Notes under the pieces: generated by a model
What the model was told of the DNA's origin: nothing
Seen by the model: the letters and a program-made list of their open reading frames with translations, nothing else
The model's database searches: none
Translations under genes and position numbers: made by a program
NCBI GenBank assembly: GCA_949358305.1
Contig: OX442322.1
Coordinates: forward strand, 9,548,001 to 9,612,000
Direction of reading: 5' to 3'
From: Strigamia acuminata
Lineage: Eukaryota > Arthropoda > Chilopoda > Geophilomorpha > Linotaeniidae
DNA length: 64,000 nt
Shown here: positions 33,286-46,558 of the stretch, piece by piece
How the letters are laid out: each line of letters starts with the position of its first letter
Position numbering within the stretch: the stretch's first letter is position 1

Positions 33286-35035
33286 TGTTGCCAGCAAGCA
33301 GTGATTGCTGCAAGAACCGGCAACTCACGCACCTCGTAATAAACATTCGAGCGATCAAATCTTCGCACAGCACTTTTAACTACTCGACTCGATTGAAACC
33401 ATTCTGACATCTGATAACGCATCTCATGTTTTCTGACTTGGCCCTCATTGTCCTCTCCATGTCGACCGAAACTCGAGAACCTGGCTTTTGCTCTAAACAT
33501 GACGGTTGGCGGATATTCGGGCTCGAATATCAATATCGTCTTTCGCAAATCAAAGATGGCGTAGATTCGAATCTCGCGCTCGTGTGAAAACGAAAAGAAA
33601 CACTCGTTCTTATTTGCGAACAAAAATAAAACGATGTTTAATCGTTCAAATCAAAACTATAACTGTTCTTACAATGTATAAACTCGTGCCACGGACTCTA
33701 ATAACAATAAACGTCAACACGAGTACACTACTAATAAAATAAACAACAATATATCAAAAACCCAATGTCTCAAAACGGCCTCCGTACAACAGAACAAGAA
33801 CGGCCGTTGAGAGTTCAAATTACACCAAAAACTTATCTTTAATATCGAAAATCGTGCATATAAATAACTCAAACACTAATGATTATTTAATACAGCGAAA
33901 ATGAATTGAAAGAAGGTGCAAACCTTCAAAATTAAAACCTCAACGAACATTGAATGGAAATCTCGAAAACCCGAAAACTGCTACATTTCGCCACGAGACG
34001 TCGCCTAATCAATGTAAACAAACACTTAATCTAATCAATCGCAATTCTCGCATCCCGGACATGGTCGCTGTTTTAATACGAATAAAGAATTCAAATGATG
34101 CATCCTCAACACTCCTTGTGCGCATTTAATAAATCTATTGCATAGCACGGAATTAAATTCCCATCTCCCGCACCAAACCCAATGCTATTCGCGGGCGAGT
34201 TATGAAACCCGAACTCGACCGAAAAGATGCACGATGTCTCAAATCACGTGACACCCGACTAAACGATTAAATCTTATCCGAAACACAAAACAACGAAGAA
34301 ATAATCAGCTAATCAATTCGAAATCGTAATAAAATCATACAGTAAAAACTTAATTCGAGCAAATCTTATTCTGAATCAAATTAAATCTCAACCGAAAACG
34401 AGGCTCGTTGTACCAACTGTCTTCTAATGGCGGATCTAGCCGATCAACGCTCCTTGGCGACCAACGAAGCTTCGCCTCGGCCCAACGCCGAATCATCGGA
34501 CCTTAATCCACGGTAAATCACAACTAAAACTATTCATTTAATTACTGGAGTGGTTTCTAAACTAATGGATTTAAATTTACAGGTACAAACAACATCTTCC
34601 CGGGTGCGCTACGAGTTTCGCCAGACCAAAACGCTCGATAAACTGCGACGACTTCGCTTTTCGCTTTGAAACCCATCCTCGCCGTTATCGCCTTTAATTA
34701 GCGACCCAATGCCTGCCTGTACCGTGTCAGATAAGTTCTCGAAAATTATTCAAACTAACCGGAACCGAAATTAAAAACCTTAACTTTTCCTTTGTAGATA
34801 AATCCGATGCCCGAACTTAACACAAGATGGCGGACTGCGCTCACCTCTCATTTCCAATGTTGCGAACTCTTCGAGAAATTGAGACTTTCAAAGAAACGAA
34901 ATGACCGAAACGATTCAGCGAACCCCGACAACTTACAAGGTAAACATTCCAGAATGGTAATTCGAATCATGCAGATGAACCAAAGTTTCTTTCTCTTTTC
35001 TGAATATTAATTTTGTTGCGTATCTGCTCGCAACA
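33286..35035 (-). repeat. 3' LTR of D1 (family D)
   Basis: A 1750-bp LTR starting TGTTGCGAGCAGATACGCAACA on the minus strand and ending GCTTGCTGGCAACA. Equal in length to the other copy; the open frames shared by the two copies translate identically. Confidence 0.9.
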
Positions 35036-36038
35036 TCGCTCCCACCAAAAAAGGAAGACGATAGCGGGGGGAAATTTATCCCTAATAAATTCACATCTTC
35101 TCTTTACTAGGACAGCCCATCTAACCTCGCTAATTACCACAAGTGACGTTGTGGAGACGCTTAGCATGAACAACCGTCTCTCTTATCTGTACCCCGCAAC
35201 CCATCCCCTCTCTCAGGCTCCCATCTCGGACTTATCTCTTCCTTCCAAGAGACCGAGTGTAAGGACCTAAGAGGGAGGGGAATAGGAAATACAGACACTC
35301 TCTATTATTTATGCAAACAAAACTATTTTCGATTCACAGCTTTTAATCGAAGGACGCCAATGAGATTCGGAAATTCTCTATCTTCTTCCAGAGAAGGAAC
35401 CTTTTCAAAAAATGATGCTCTCGTGAAGAAGGAGAAACCACCTAACTTCCATAATCTCGATTGTCTACGCCTTTTGCTAATCTCAACCGGTAGCTCCCTA
35501 ACGTCCCGTATCAAGCGAAGTTACATTGCATCAATTTAAATAGATCCCACTTCTCTTGAGAAAATCTGATCACCTCTTTTTCAAATTCCAGACTCTAACT
35601 CAATTCAATGGACGTCGTATTCTTGCGACTCATGACTCTCGACACGGCTCAACATTCACTTCACGTGCCGATGTTCTTTGACTATTTTTTTCTCTTATTC
35701 GGAGACAACGACTTCCGGACCACTTAAAATCCCTTTTACAAACCGGAATCGTCTTCTGTTAACTCTCGAATGTCTTAAAAAATTCTCTTAAATTCTTAAA
35801 AGAGGAAGTCAAGATTGCCGAACCCGTAGACTCAGAAACGGCGGACTTCTCTTTTTTGCTAATCCACTTCACTTGTCTTAGGCAACAACCTTTACTATCA
35901 GCTCTGTAAATCTCTAATATTTTCCTATCTTAATTCTGCCTTTGAAAACTCCATCAACTTTGTTTAAAAGAAAACCCTGTCAAGACCAATTACACCACAT
36001 GCTGCTATTTTCTAATGGAGGGGTTAGTTTCCTGTTGT

Positions 36039-36098
36039 TATCCAGTCAAGGACATTCGATATTTAACTGAATCCACCATAACTTGGGCTTATTCTAAG
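36039..36098 (+). pseudogene. Decayed BEL/Pao RNase H fragment
   Basis: Translates as YPVKDIRYLTESTITWAYSK, matching the BEL1/BEL2 RNase H segment around the third catalytic Asp (SDSTIT), here Glu. Stops lie around it. It is on the strand opposite to D1. Confidence 0.6.
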
Positions 36099-37522
36099 CA
36101 CCCTGTATTTTATTTCCCGTGTTAAATGTTTGAGTTAAGGGTGAGGGAAGCCATGAAGACTCTTCTATCTGTTATTTTTTCCACAATATAAAATCTTAGG
36201 ATTAGGAAAACAGGAAATTAATCAAAAAAGTTTAGTGACCGTTCCTCTTCGGCGACCGACGGCGTGCACTCCGCCGGTGGCCGGCAGGACTTTTCCGGAC
36301 ACATCTTGTCGTTTCCAATCCCAATTTTATTTTATATTCATATAATTCCCTCCCGACTCAAAAAAAAACAAGAAAGGAAGCTCTATTGCTAATTGGGTCC
36401 CAGTGACCAGGACACTTCGTGTAATCGCGAATTCGACTAAGGGACTAAGGGATTCGAGCAACCCATTGGTGTTTGCCATCTTGCATGTCGAAAAATCGAT
36501 CATTCAAACGAAGAACCATTAGAATCACAAAGAGAGAAGGGGTGTAGAGGGACTTTATATCTGATTGTGTGCATGAAAGCACTGTCCTTGTAACATTAGC
36601 TAAGCTGACATGAACAGGTCCCGATATATCCCGCATTCGTTTTAACTCTAAACAACTACATCAAATAGGAGAGCTTTCCATTTTCGTCTAATCCCGAGGG
36701 GAAAAGCGATTTATTCATCTAAATGGCTTGAAACTCCCATTATCTAGTTCAACTGTTATGAAGGTCTAAGAGGTCAAGGTTTTCTATTCTATTTGCTTCT
36801 GTATGTATTTTCTAACCCTAAAAGAACAACGTAACCCATATGTGAGCACCGCAATGCGAAGGACTTGTTTGCTAACTTCCAAACAGAAAGTCTTACAAAG
36901 CCATTACTTCACAAATTGAATCGGTTTTCTGAAAATGTCCAGAACTCTCAAGATTCCCAGTGTTCAAAGGCGATTGCAGTTGGCTGCCCCTGAAGCAGGG
37001 CTTTCCAGAGGAAAAGGGAAAAAGGAGATACTTATAACAGAAAAACTAATCTATCTCGTTCTGTTATTCTTGTGTTATATGTAAAGGATTTTCCTTTTAG
37101 TCAGGGTTTAAGTATGGTATGGATTGATATTTAGGAAGCGACAGCATGTATTTTGGCACGCTCGGCGCCAAGGAGTAGATCCACTTTTCGGGAGACTTCC
37201 CGAAACAAAGTGGCGAACTTTTCTAATACTGAAACTGTCAGAAAAAAAAACAACTAAAGGTTAGATGAGGAGGAAGACTTTATTTTCTAAGATGCACCCA
37301 GCAGCAATGAATATCTCAACCGATCGGCTCATGTGGTTTTGACTAATGCCATAAATACTAACACCGACTGCGATATTTGACCAACACCTGAATTCGAATG
37401 TAATAGAAATTATAAATTCTTACGTCCAAACCTAATCTGCCCCCGATTTATTAAACTTGTTCTAACTGTAATATCCTGGAGAATAAGTATTTCTACTGTG
37501 AAGATCTTCTATGCTTTCAAAG

Positions 37523-37570
37523 AAATCGATCAGGAAACTTCCGAAACTTGAAATCACTAAATTCTCGAGA
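37523..37570 (+). pseudogene. Decayed BEL/Pao Gag fragment
   Basis: Encodes KLPKLEITKFSRGIV, corresponding to the start of the Gag domain in BEL1 (KLPKLESVKFDGEII). It is short and without an extended frame. It is on the plus strand like 36039-36098, but the two are in the wrong order for a single plus-strand element. Confidence 0.5.
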
Positions 37571-37954
37571 GGAATTGTCTGTATTTTCTTTAATAAAGAG
37601 CTGTATATAAGGACTGGAAGAATAAACTAAACCATTTTCTATTTTCCTAAGTGACGAGAAAATCGGGTTCTTTTCTGTTGGTTCTGGGGTCTTTAATTCT
37701 CAATAAACTGGGATTCGCTCCTTTTCTCTACTGAACCTTTTTACTGTCACCTTGTTTCTTCGGCTGACTTTACACGGCTCTTCCCAAATTAACAACCTCT
37801 TCGGACCAACTTGCACCGGACTAATTCTCTAATTGATTGCTCTAAAAAATCCTTTCAGTTTAATTTTTATGATCCCTTTTTATTCTATTAGCTGAGAGCT
37901 AATGATTGTTGCCTTTTCCTACTCTACAAGGAGGAAGATGGATCTCTATCTTTA

Positions 37955-38060
37955 GGTTTGTTGGACCACTGTTAACCAAATAAAACCTTTTCTCTAACCT
38001 AATACTTGGGCTTGATGGACCACTGTTAACCAACTAAAGCCTTTTTCTATTTCTGTCTTC
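37955..38060. repeat. Degenerate ~55-bp tandem repeat, left of B1
   Basis: Two units sharing TGGACCACTGTTAACCAA about 55 bp apart. Related 54-bp units continue on the other side of B1 (44150-44255), so the array predates B1. Confidence 0.6.
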
Positions 38061-38191
38061 TGTATAGGGGGGAATTTTCTTCTTTAAAACTTTATTATGC
38101 AACCTCGAGACTTTCCCGAGTTTCTCCCCTATCATTTTTCAATTCTTGAGGAGTGAATTTAGCGCGAAAGTCTCACGCGTCAATTACCCTC

Positions 38192-38963
38192 TGTTGCGAG
38201 CACGTGCAACATGGATTTTTGCTATCGCAATAGCGGATTTGCTTTAATTGATCAATTATTTAAGTTTGTATTTAGTTAATAGTGCAGCTTAAGTTTTGGC
38301 TAAATGTTAAATGAATTTCGTGTAGTTTGTGAAGTGGGAGCGGTGAATTACCTGATTTAAGCTGTCTTTTTTAAGGTAATCTTGTATCTTTTCTTTGATT
38401 CTTTGGAGTTTTACTGCTTGGATTCGTCCAAAGAGTCGCTGCTGTTAGTTCCTAGGTTAGTTCATTTATTTGAAACACTTTGTCTTAATTTATTACGGTT
38501 TTGTGCCTTTTGTAATGATTTTATACTCGAAACTGTGTATTTTCTTGTATACGCTTTATCATTTTGTCACTAGAGGGACAATTCGCCTCTTGCGAGCGAT
38601 TGTTGCCACTCGTTGCTAAGAGCCGCTGCTCTAATTGTTGTAGGTTGCGCAGCAACTACTCTGACTTGTTATGTAGTTTTCTAGGGTTAAGATATGTAAT
38701 TTTCTCCTCTCTTTTTCTGTGTATTTTGATAGATGTTAACTTTACAATAAATTCGGTTTGTTTATGTGTTATTTAACACATTAGTGGTGAGTTCTTCCAG
38801 ACACTTGTTAGGCCACTTTGCAGGGATTTCAAGCAGGATTTCTCCTGCAATGCATCATCTTTTTTGGAGCTCATCACAAGTTTTAGTAAGTAGGTTTATT
38901 TGTTATAACCATTTCCGATTGTCTTCTAGAGTGCCACACGGCCACAAAGCACTGCTAGAAACA
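38192..38963 (+). repeat. 5' LTR of B1 (family B)
   Basis: A 772-bp LTR related to family A. It differs by an added AAGAGCCGCTGC-like segment that makes an AGAGC/GCTCT stem. AATAAA is at 38746-38751 and the 44-bp GT-AG segment at 38886-38929. Confidence 0.92.
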
Positions 38964-39587
38964 TTTTTGGTGCCGTTTTGCTTGACCAGGATGCAAGCCA
39001 GATGTGAAGTTGTCGTGAGTTTGACAATGGCGGCAGTGGGCGCCATTTTACAGGACAAGAACGACATGTGCAGGACCAACTGTATCGAGAGTTGCCTGGA
39101 CAGTGTTACGTCCACCACATCGTGTGCCACCAGCGCAGCGAGTGTGGCTGCCACACACATCGGGAATCATCACACGGGATGGCGAAATTTGTCTCAGGGA
39201 CATCCAGTGGGTCAGGTTCGAGTCTGTGGGTCGCCGATGCCGTCCATGCAGTTCGTACTTGGGCGCCGCCAGTCAAGTTGGCGGTCATCGAGTCTGCCGT
39301 TTCCAGTGACCACTCCGGGATCGATTGACGATCTTTCACAGAGCAGAAGGAGGCAGCACCACTTGTGCAACATGCTAGGACTGCCCGATCCGCCCATCCG
39401 AGTCAGGAGTGGTATCGTCTTGTTGTCAGCTGGGTGTTGGCGTGCCTCGTGTTCCGACGGATCCGCCAAGGGAGCTGTGCTGTCGGATCAGAGTCTCAAG
39501 CGTCAGTTACGCCGCCTGAAGTCTATTTTCGAAACACAACGCAATGTACTGGAGTCAGCAATGAAGATTTCATTTATTGTTGATTAA
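38850..39587 (+). other. Open frame across LTR end and leader of B1 (doubtful coding)
   Basis: Part of a 273-codon open frame whose first ATG is at 38850. Frames on both strands are open through the leader (for example 39068-39328 plus and 39212-39469 minus). There is no known domain. The frame differs from A1 in most of the leader yet stays open. Confidence 0.25.
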
Positions 39588-41193
39588 TTTCTTTATATGA
39601 AATGAAATGTTAGATTTTAAGGTTTTTTTTGGGGGAAATTGTGATCGTTTTGGGTTTTTTAAGGGGCGTTAGATTCTCACAGTGAATAAGGGTCGTTTTT
39701 AGCTCATTTCTCTAGAATTCTTTGCATGTTCGCGCCTTGTCTACCATGTTGAGCTGTCGGCAAGGTCCCTTTAGATTCCCTGTAACAGTTTTTGCCCTTT
39801 TTCTTACGATTTACTGTGATCCTGTTTCACGTTTCCCTTTTGAGATAAAATAAGGTGGCTGGTATAATTTTACTGGCCTTTTTTATTTAGGGTCTAGTTA
39901 GAGAGTTTGTATCTTTGATAGTTTATACTTAACCCGTGTATATTTATTAGCTTTACTCGATTTGCTCACGTTTGGTGAGATTTTCAATCCAATTCATGCT
40001 TAATATAGTTCTCTTCAAGTTTTGATTGTCAGGTCCCTTGTAGACGAGTTCGTCAGTAGGTTCTGCCGCTAGCCTTATATTTGTTTGGCTTTTTAGTTTA
40101 GTTCGTTTAGCAGTTGCTAATCGAATTTCTCCTTTACCATTGAAAAGGGGATTTCGTGTTGAGATGGGAAATCTGTCCCATGGCTCTTGTGGCCGGAGTT
40201 GAGATGCACGAGTCATATCTCGTGATCTGCTCTCTCCTTTTCTCGTGATGTTGCGTCTTATTGCAGAGTCCCGCCTTCTATAAGGGGCTCTATCTGTTTT
40301 TGCCTTTGTCTGTTTCAAGAAGGCCCGGCTTCACAGCTCGGGGTCCTTTCAGTTGGGGGTTTCCGCTAATCATTGGTGATCGGACGTTGGTGTTATGAGG
40401 CCAGTCCTTGACCAGCGAGGCGGACGAAGCCCGTCATTCTTGGTTTTAGTTTGTGTGCCGCTCGAGTTTCCTCGTGAGCTCTGGTGTCGGTCATCTCTCC
40501 GCTTCGGGAGAGGGCACACCCGTTTGTATTCGTGTGTTTGTAGAACGTTTCTTGTTTTTAGAACGAGATTCGTTCTTTTGCTGCTCGAGTCTAGCAGAGC
40601 GAGCGCTGGCCCGCGAGGTCAGTCGGTTCTTACCTGTCCGTCAATCTCTGTTAGTTTAGGTTGTTATACAACTTGTTTGCAAGTGGGTTTGGATTTAGAA
40701 AGGCGTGTGACTTCTGTCGGTGCTGGAAGTTTAGAGCAGCCGATCCGCACCGCCCACTGGACAAGTCCAGTTTTTGTTGTTGACCGCTGCATCAAGTGTT
40801 TACCGCTGGTGATGTACGTTCTGCATTTTCACTGTCTCTTCATGGAAACGTCCGTAGCGTTTCATGAGTCTTCATTGGCTATTCTAATTCTTTGGGGCAA
40901 CTTTAGAATCTGGACATTTTAGCTTATTCGTTTAGGAAATAGCTTGCTTGCTATTTTTTGGTTGTGGCTAGCTAGCGTGGCGTTAGGGTATAGGTACTTG
41001 TTTTGGATGGTCGTTCTTGCTGTGCACAGCAAGGACTGCCATTCGATGTGTTTCAGAGGGCAGGTTTGTACTGCCATACTCTGTTAGATGTCGTGTCCGA
41101 GACAATGTCCCTGCGCCTCTTGGCGGCCCCTATTTCTACGTTTGCTTCCCGCGACTGAGTAGTTGTTGTTAGTCTTTCATCCCTAGCTCTGCA

Positions 41194-41628
41194 GTGAGGC
41201 AGACATGCACTAGGCAGGGAGCCCACTCTAGGATGGGTCGAAGGACGTGTGTGTGCGGCCTTCTTGGCGCCGGCACTCGGCAACACGTTTTGGTCATTGG
41301 ACAACACGTGCTTTCAGTAGAGTGGCGATTTCCGGAAGTCGGCTTGCTGATCGACGATGTGGTCAATGGGTATGTGAGCGAGTCAATTGTCGACTTGCAG
41401 TTGCTTACCGGTTCCAGGAATGCGGTTGGCAACTGGCAAGCCCTTGTGCTCATGTCTATGTGTGACGCCCCTCGCAATCAGGGACGTCAAGCAACCCTCC
41501 CTCTTCTCTCGTTTCTCGGTTCAATCATATTGGTTCCGACTCGGGGTGGGCCAAGCGTTCATACAGTAGCCTCCTTATTGGGGCATGGGGTTTCAGCTAG
41601 ATCTAGTTTGAATTTCCCCTTCGGTTAA
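41194..41628 (+). other. 144-codon family open frame (B1 copy)
   Basis: Same frame and length as in the A, C and E elements, starting with GTG. One change relative to A1 is silent (TTA to TTG in the HVLVIG segment); most others alter residues. Coding is doubtful. Confidence 0.22.
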
Positions 41629-43367
41629 AGAAGTTTCAGTCTTCGTGGTAGTCTGCTCACAACAGGCTACACGGTGGCCCGAGTGCGGACGCGCTGTCCA
41701 TCGGGTACCTCTTTGTTCAAGGCGCATTCGTAAAGCGCAGCTCGGCTGAAAGAAAGCCACCGGTTTTGATTTCTTTTCAACAACGTGATTAGTTTTCATG
41801 CAGGAAGTGTAGCTTCACTTCATTTGGTTGCAGTTGCACTGCTTCCAACGTTTTTCAGTATCGTTTGACACCTGTTGATCTTCAAAAAGAAGTATCTCCC
41901 TTTCCTTACTTTTCTCGTGGGGAGGAAATGGATTGATTATTTGGGTACGGACTTATTCCCTCTTCGGAAAAAAAAGCAGAAAGTTTAGTGTTTTGGAATT
42001 CTTGCTGGTTTTCACAGTTCCAGTTTGTTAGTTTCCTTTGTGAGGCCATACTTGGCCAATAGCTTTAGTGATAATATTGACGTTTTTGCCGGTATTTATT
42101 TGCACGGAACGTGCTCGTTTTTTTTTAGATAATTGAACCGTTTTTCTTTTGTTAGTTAGATAAAGTTGTGGTCGATGGGTCAGCGTGCGCGTGTTTCCTT
42201 GTCGCTGTGGACAAAAGGTCGCAGTTGGTTTACACAGTCACCTGACTACGTCTTTCCTTTCTTTCTTTATTCTCTGCTCTTAGCGGTGTCGTGGGTTCAT
42301 GTCAAGTCAGGGTGCGGTCAACGCCTTTGCGTGGCAGTTGCTGCGAATGGTTCGCATTGCCTGAGCTTCATGCCTTCTCGTTCTCTTTTTCCTCCTTCTG
42401 GCGTGATCATGATAGCTAGGTGGTCATGGCTTTGGGTAAGTTGTTAGTTAGTCACTCTTTGCGAAAGAGTGGTGCCTAGGTCTTGACGGCATTTTCTAGT
42501 TCTTCGTACGAATGCTGGGTGGTTGGTCAGACGATAGGTCTGGGTCAACGCATTCATTCCCTTAGTTTGTATTTTTTTTGTTTTCTATAAAAGGTTCGTC
42601 TTTAGTAGTTTAATAAGTTTAAGTTCGCAGCTCGTGTTTTAGTGCGGATGGAGGTTTCCGTGGTACGCTGTCACTTGAGCGCTGGCTCGAGGACAACGAG
42701 GCGGTGAAGCCTGCCGTGTCTCAAGTCCGTTCTCTTTTGCGTTCCAAGTTTTCTTTCTAGTCTTCATGTATGTCATGTTCCTTGCGAGGCCATGCTCGGT
42801 CAAGAGTTTTTTGTGACAGTTTTCTTTTTTCGATGACGTTTAGTTCTCGGTATTGAGATTTTGAACCTCGGTGTGTGGTCAGGCAAGTGTTATTGACCAG
42901 CACCCCTTCCTCTTTGACGAGGATTCTCGTTTTCCTGCTTCTAGTTTCCATTAGTTTAAGCGTCTGTCTACGAGTTGACAGACTGAGCTTTCGGACAAGC
43001 TCCCGCAATGTTCTCACGTCGTTTTGGTTAGAAAACCCGTTCAGTCGGATTTTCTAAAGGTTTTTTGCGTGTGCGCCACGTGGGTATTGGCGACGCCGTG
43101 GCCCCTTGGTGTCTGGACTAGGGCATCATGGCACGGCCCTTCTCTTTCTTCTCTCCGGTGTTTTTGGGTCACAATCCGATTTCGACGCTCTTGGTTCCGT
43201 GACGCTTCTAGAGGTCCCGGATGTTTAGGTTACAGCTTTTTGCCTTTGCGACTTTCACAAAGTCGAGTTTGGTTTCGGTACTTTTTCTTCCCGTGCTCTT
43301 GGTTTTGATGGGGAATTTCTTCAACGGTTTTCTGCCTTGCCTTCCCTTCTTCTTTGGCCGGCAACGC

Positions 43368-44139
43368 TGTTGCGAGCACGTGCAACATGGATTTTTGCTA
43401 TCGCAATAGCGGATTTGCTTTAATTGATCAATTATTTAAGTTTGTATTTAGTTAATAGTGCAGCTTAAGTTTTGGCTAAATGTTAAATGAATTTCGTGTA
43501 GTTTGTGAAGTGGGAGCGGTGAATTACCTGATTTAAGCTGTCTTTTTTAAGGTAATCTTGTATCTTTTCTTTGATTCTTTGGAGTTTTACTGCTTGGATT
43601 CGTCCAAAGAGTCGCTGCTGTTAGTTCCTAGGTTAGTTCATTTATTTGAAACACTTTGTCTTAATTTATTACGGTTTTGTGCCTTTTGTAATGATTTTAT
43701 ACTCGAAACTGTGTATTTTCTTGTATACGCTTTATCATTTTGTCACTAGAGGGACAATTCGCCTCTTGCGAGCGATTGTTGCCACTCGTTGCTAAGAGCC
43801 GCTGCTCTAATTGTTGTAGGTTGCGCAGCAACTACTCTGACTTGTTATGTAGTTTTCTAGGGTTAAGATATGTAATTTTCTCCTCTCTTTTTCTGTGTAT
43901 TTTGATAGATGTTAACTTTACAATAAATTCGGTTTGTTTATGTGTTATTTAACACATTAGTGGTGAGTTCTTCCAGACACTTGTTAGGCCACTTTGCAGG
44001 GATTTCAAGCAGGATTTCTCCTGCAATGCATCATCTTTTTTGGAGCTCATCACAAGTTTTAGTAAGTAGGTTTATTTGTTATAACCATTTCCGATTGTCT
44101 TCTAGAGTGCCACACGGCCACAAAGCACTGCTAGAAACA
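43368..44139 (+). repeat. 3' LTR of B1 (family B)
   Basis: A 772-bp LTR preceded by the pyrimidine tract and GGCCGGCAACGC (43341-43367) and followed by the CCTC duplication. Confidence 0.92.
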
Positions 44140-44149
44140 CCTCTCCTCA

Positions 44150-44255
44150 TTATGCTAGTGAAACTCGACGGACCAACTGTTAACCGACTGAACTTCTTCT
44201 CACTTCTTCTAGTGAAGCTCGACGGACCAACTGTTAACCGACTGGACTTCTAAAT
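44150..44255. repeat. 54-bp tandem repeat, right of B1
   Basis: Two units starting CTAGTGAA, each with GACGGACCAACTGTTAACCG, 54 bp apart; a weaker third unit follows near 44275. Confidence 0.65.
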
Positions 44256-45859
44256 TGCAAGCTTTCTAAATTAGACTGACCGTGCTGTTAACAGCTCAAA
44301 AGAGAAAGTTTCTTGCTACTAAAGGAATCTCCAACAACCAATGTAATATTTTCTTTTTGTAGCTCGTTGCTTCGAAAATAAAGACAAAGAATCACTGAAA
44401 ATTCCTGACGAACAACTTCTATTTCTAAACGGCCCTTTGCCAAAAAGGAAAATTAGTGTAAAGGTTTTACGTTCGTCTTTCTTATTCTGTACAATAAGAT
44501 TTATCTCTCTTTGGTTCGATTTATTGCGAATCAACACCAACGGAACTTATTGCGCTCTTTTTCCGCCTGAGGAAGTATCAATTTCGATCCAAGTGACCAA
44601 TTGGGACCTCCCGCTAAGGCGATGCTGCATTTACAGACAATGACAAACTCTCTCGTTCCTTCATTAATCTGAAATTATTCTTGCGCGTGGCGAATCATTT
44701 TCTTCAACTAGCTTTCGACCCCCTTCAAAGCGCTTGGATACTTTAATAAAAGTAAAACCTCTTGAAGTCGACCATAGTTTTCTATTGCCACGGATGATGA
44801 AACCCAAAACTCCTTCTTTTATTCGGCGTCCCGAAAACTGAATAGAGAATCGAAATTCCACGCATCATCTCTTATTTCTTGCTAGCTAAATTTCCTCAAA
44901 ATCCAGTGATTTATTCAACGTATAAACTTAGCTTGCACTACAACTTCTTATGCTATTCACGAGTTGGACCCTTAACCTGGGGTGTGCTAATTCTCTTTTC
45001 TGGTCCTTTAAAAGGCTGTCCAGCTTCTTAAATTATGCATACTCCCAAACGGATTCCAACCGCGTTCAAACTTAAGAGACTCGAAATTTTCTTTTCTATT
45101 AAAACTCACATCAATCTCAAAATTGTCGATTGGGGGAACCCACGTCTTTATCTATAAAGGGAATTTATCTTTCTGCCCCTGTTCTATTTATCGTGGACAT
45201 GTTCATACTTAAATGCAACTTTCATAAACGTCGGAAATTAATTTCTAAACTCGTAATTGGAACTCAAATTTATCTCAACTCGTTTCACCTTTAATTCATC
45301 AACGTGACAAAATGAAAGGACTGACTAGAAACTTCAATCTCGAAAGAAAATCCAGTTCACAAAAAAAAACCGACTAATTATGCATAAGCAATTGAAAATC
45401 AATCCCCCCAAAAATAGACACACTTCGAACTTTGAATGTGATTCGCAAAACTCAACACTTAAAAGTTAAGATCGTAACGGAAATACTCCATATCGAACGG
45501 CGCTCACGAAATTGTCAGGTCGGAAACAACTCGAAAATATGCTAGTCTGAAAATCATACACACTAAAGTAAACTTTACAAGGCGTTTTTTCAATGACTCG
45601 TTTCATTAGGCAAGAGTGTCTTACGACCCTCGTTGAGCCCTGAAACAGAGCACGCCCCACAAATTAAGACTACCAATATACCGCACACCAAATCGAATCC
45701 GACATAACAACCCCGCAATACACATACACTAGCCGAACGAAACAAAAACCCCCAAAACAATCCTAAAACAACTCTAAACTAACTTAAAGCAAATAAACAA
45801 TTCGAAAAAAGAAAACACAAGACTCTTCTCTTCTAGTGTCATTGCGTTGTGTATAACTT
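44256..45859 (-). other. D1 internal sequence, 5' part: nothing recognised
   Basis: AT-rich sequence with scattered stops in every frame. I see no gene and no extended similarity to BEL1, BEL2 or the other families. Confidence 0.6.
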
Positions 45860-46558
45860 CTAGGCTCGCCCGAGATTCAGGGTTCCGATCGTTCCTCCTT
45901 CTTTGTACGCCGACTGCTTAATTTCCGCAACCTTCTTCATTCCGGTCCCGCGACGCCATTGTCCCTTCCGACGGCTCGACCGACGCTTTCGGATCAACCG
46001 ACCTCCCGCGACGTATTTTTCCCAAATCTCTTTCGACTTGATTACCGCCCGACGAGAGACCGCTTGCCGCTTCGCCCTCAACCCATCAGTGCGGGCACTT
46101 CTCTGTTGACGTCGGCTGCTTGCTTTTGCGACCCTGGGACTTCTATTCTCCTCTGGTTGCTGGCTCTCTCCTCGTCTACCCGACGAATCCTGGTCATCTA
46201 CGGCACCACAAAAAGGGCTATGTTGCCAGCAAGCAGTGATTGCTGCAAGAACCGGCAACTCACGCACCTCGTAATAAACATTCGAGCGATCAAATCTTCG
46301 CACAGCACTTTTAACTACTCGACTCGATTGAAACCATTCTGACATCTGATAACGCATCTCATGTTTTCTGACTTGGCCCTCATTGTCCTCTCCATGTCGA
46401 CCGAAACTCGAGAACCTGGCTTTTGCTCTAAACATGACGGTTGGCGGATATTCGGGCTCGAATATCAATATCGTCTTTCGCAAATCAAAGATGGCGTAGA
46501 TTCGAATCTCGCGCTCGTGTGAAAACGAAAAGAAACACTCGTTCTTATTTGCGAACAA
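45860..46558 (-). other. Open frame across LTR end and leader of D1 (doubtful coding)
   Basis: 232 codons from inside the D1 5' LTR through the primer-site motif and leader, stopping just before ACACAACGCAATG-like sequence. The position is the same as in the A, B and E leaders, the sequence unrelated. The leader half is rich in Arg and Lys. No zinc knuckle or known Gag motif is seen. The opposite strand is also partly open (45959-46342). Confidence 0.28.

Larger units (their letters stand above)
35036..38187 (-). other. D1 internal sequence, 3' part
   Basis: About 3.1 kb of mostly non-coding DNA with many stops in all frames. The pyrimidine-rich pre-LTR tract is at 35036-35075 (read on minus). 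Two decayed BEL-like fragments on the plus strand and a degenerate tandem repeat near B1 are listed separately. Confidence 0.7.
38192..44139 (+). mobile_element. Non-autonomous LTR element B1 (complete)
   Basis: 5948 bp with LTRs at 38192-38963 and 43368-44139 (772 bp each) and CCTC at 38188-38191 and 44140-44143. It is inserted in D1. Internal order: primer-site motif, GC-rich leader (38970-39560), an AT-rich B-specific stretch (39590-40380), then sequence shared with A elements, including the 144-codon frame, and the pyrimidine tract before the 3' LTR. It has no gag or pol. Its first 2425 bp are matched by B2 at the window's left end, which suggests both copies are recent. Confidence 0.93.
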
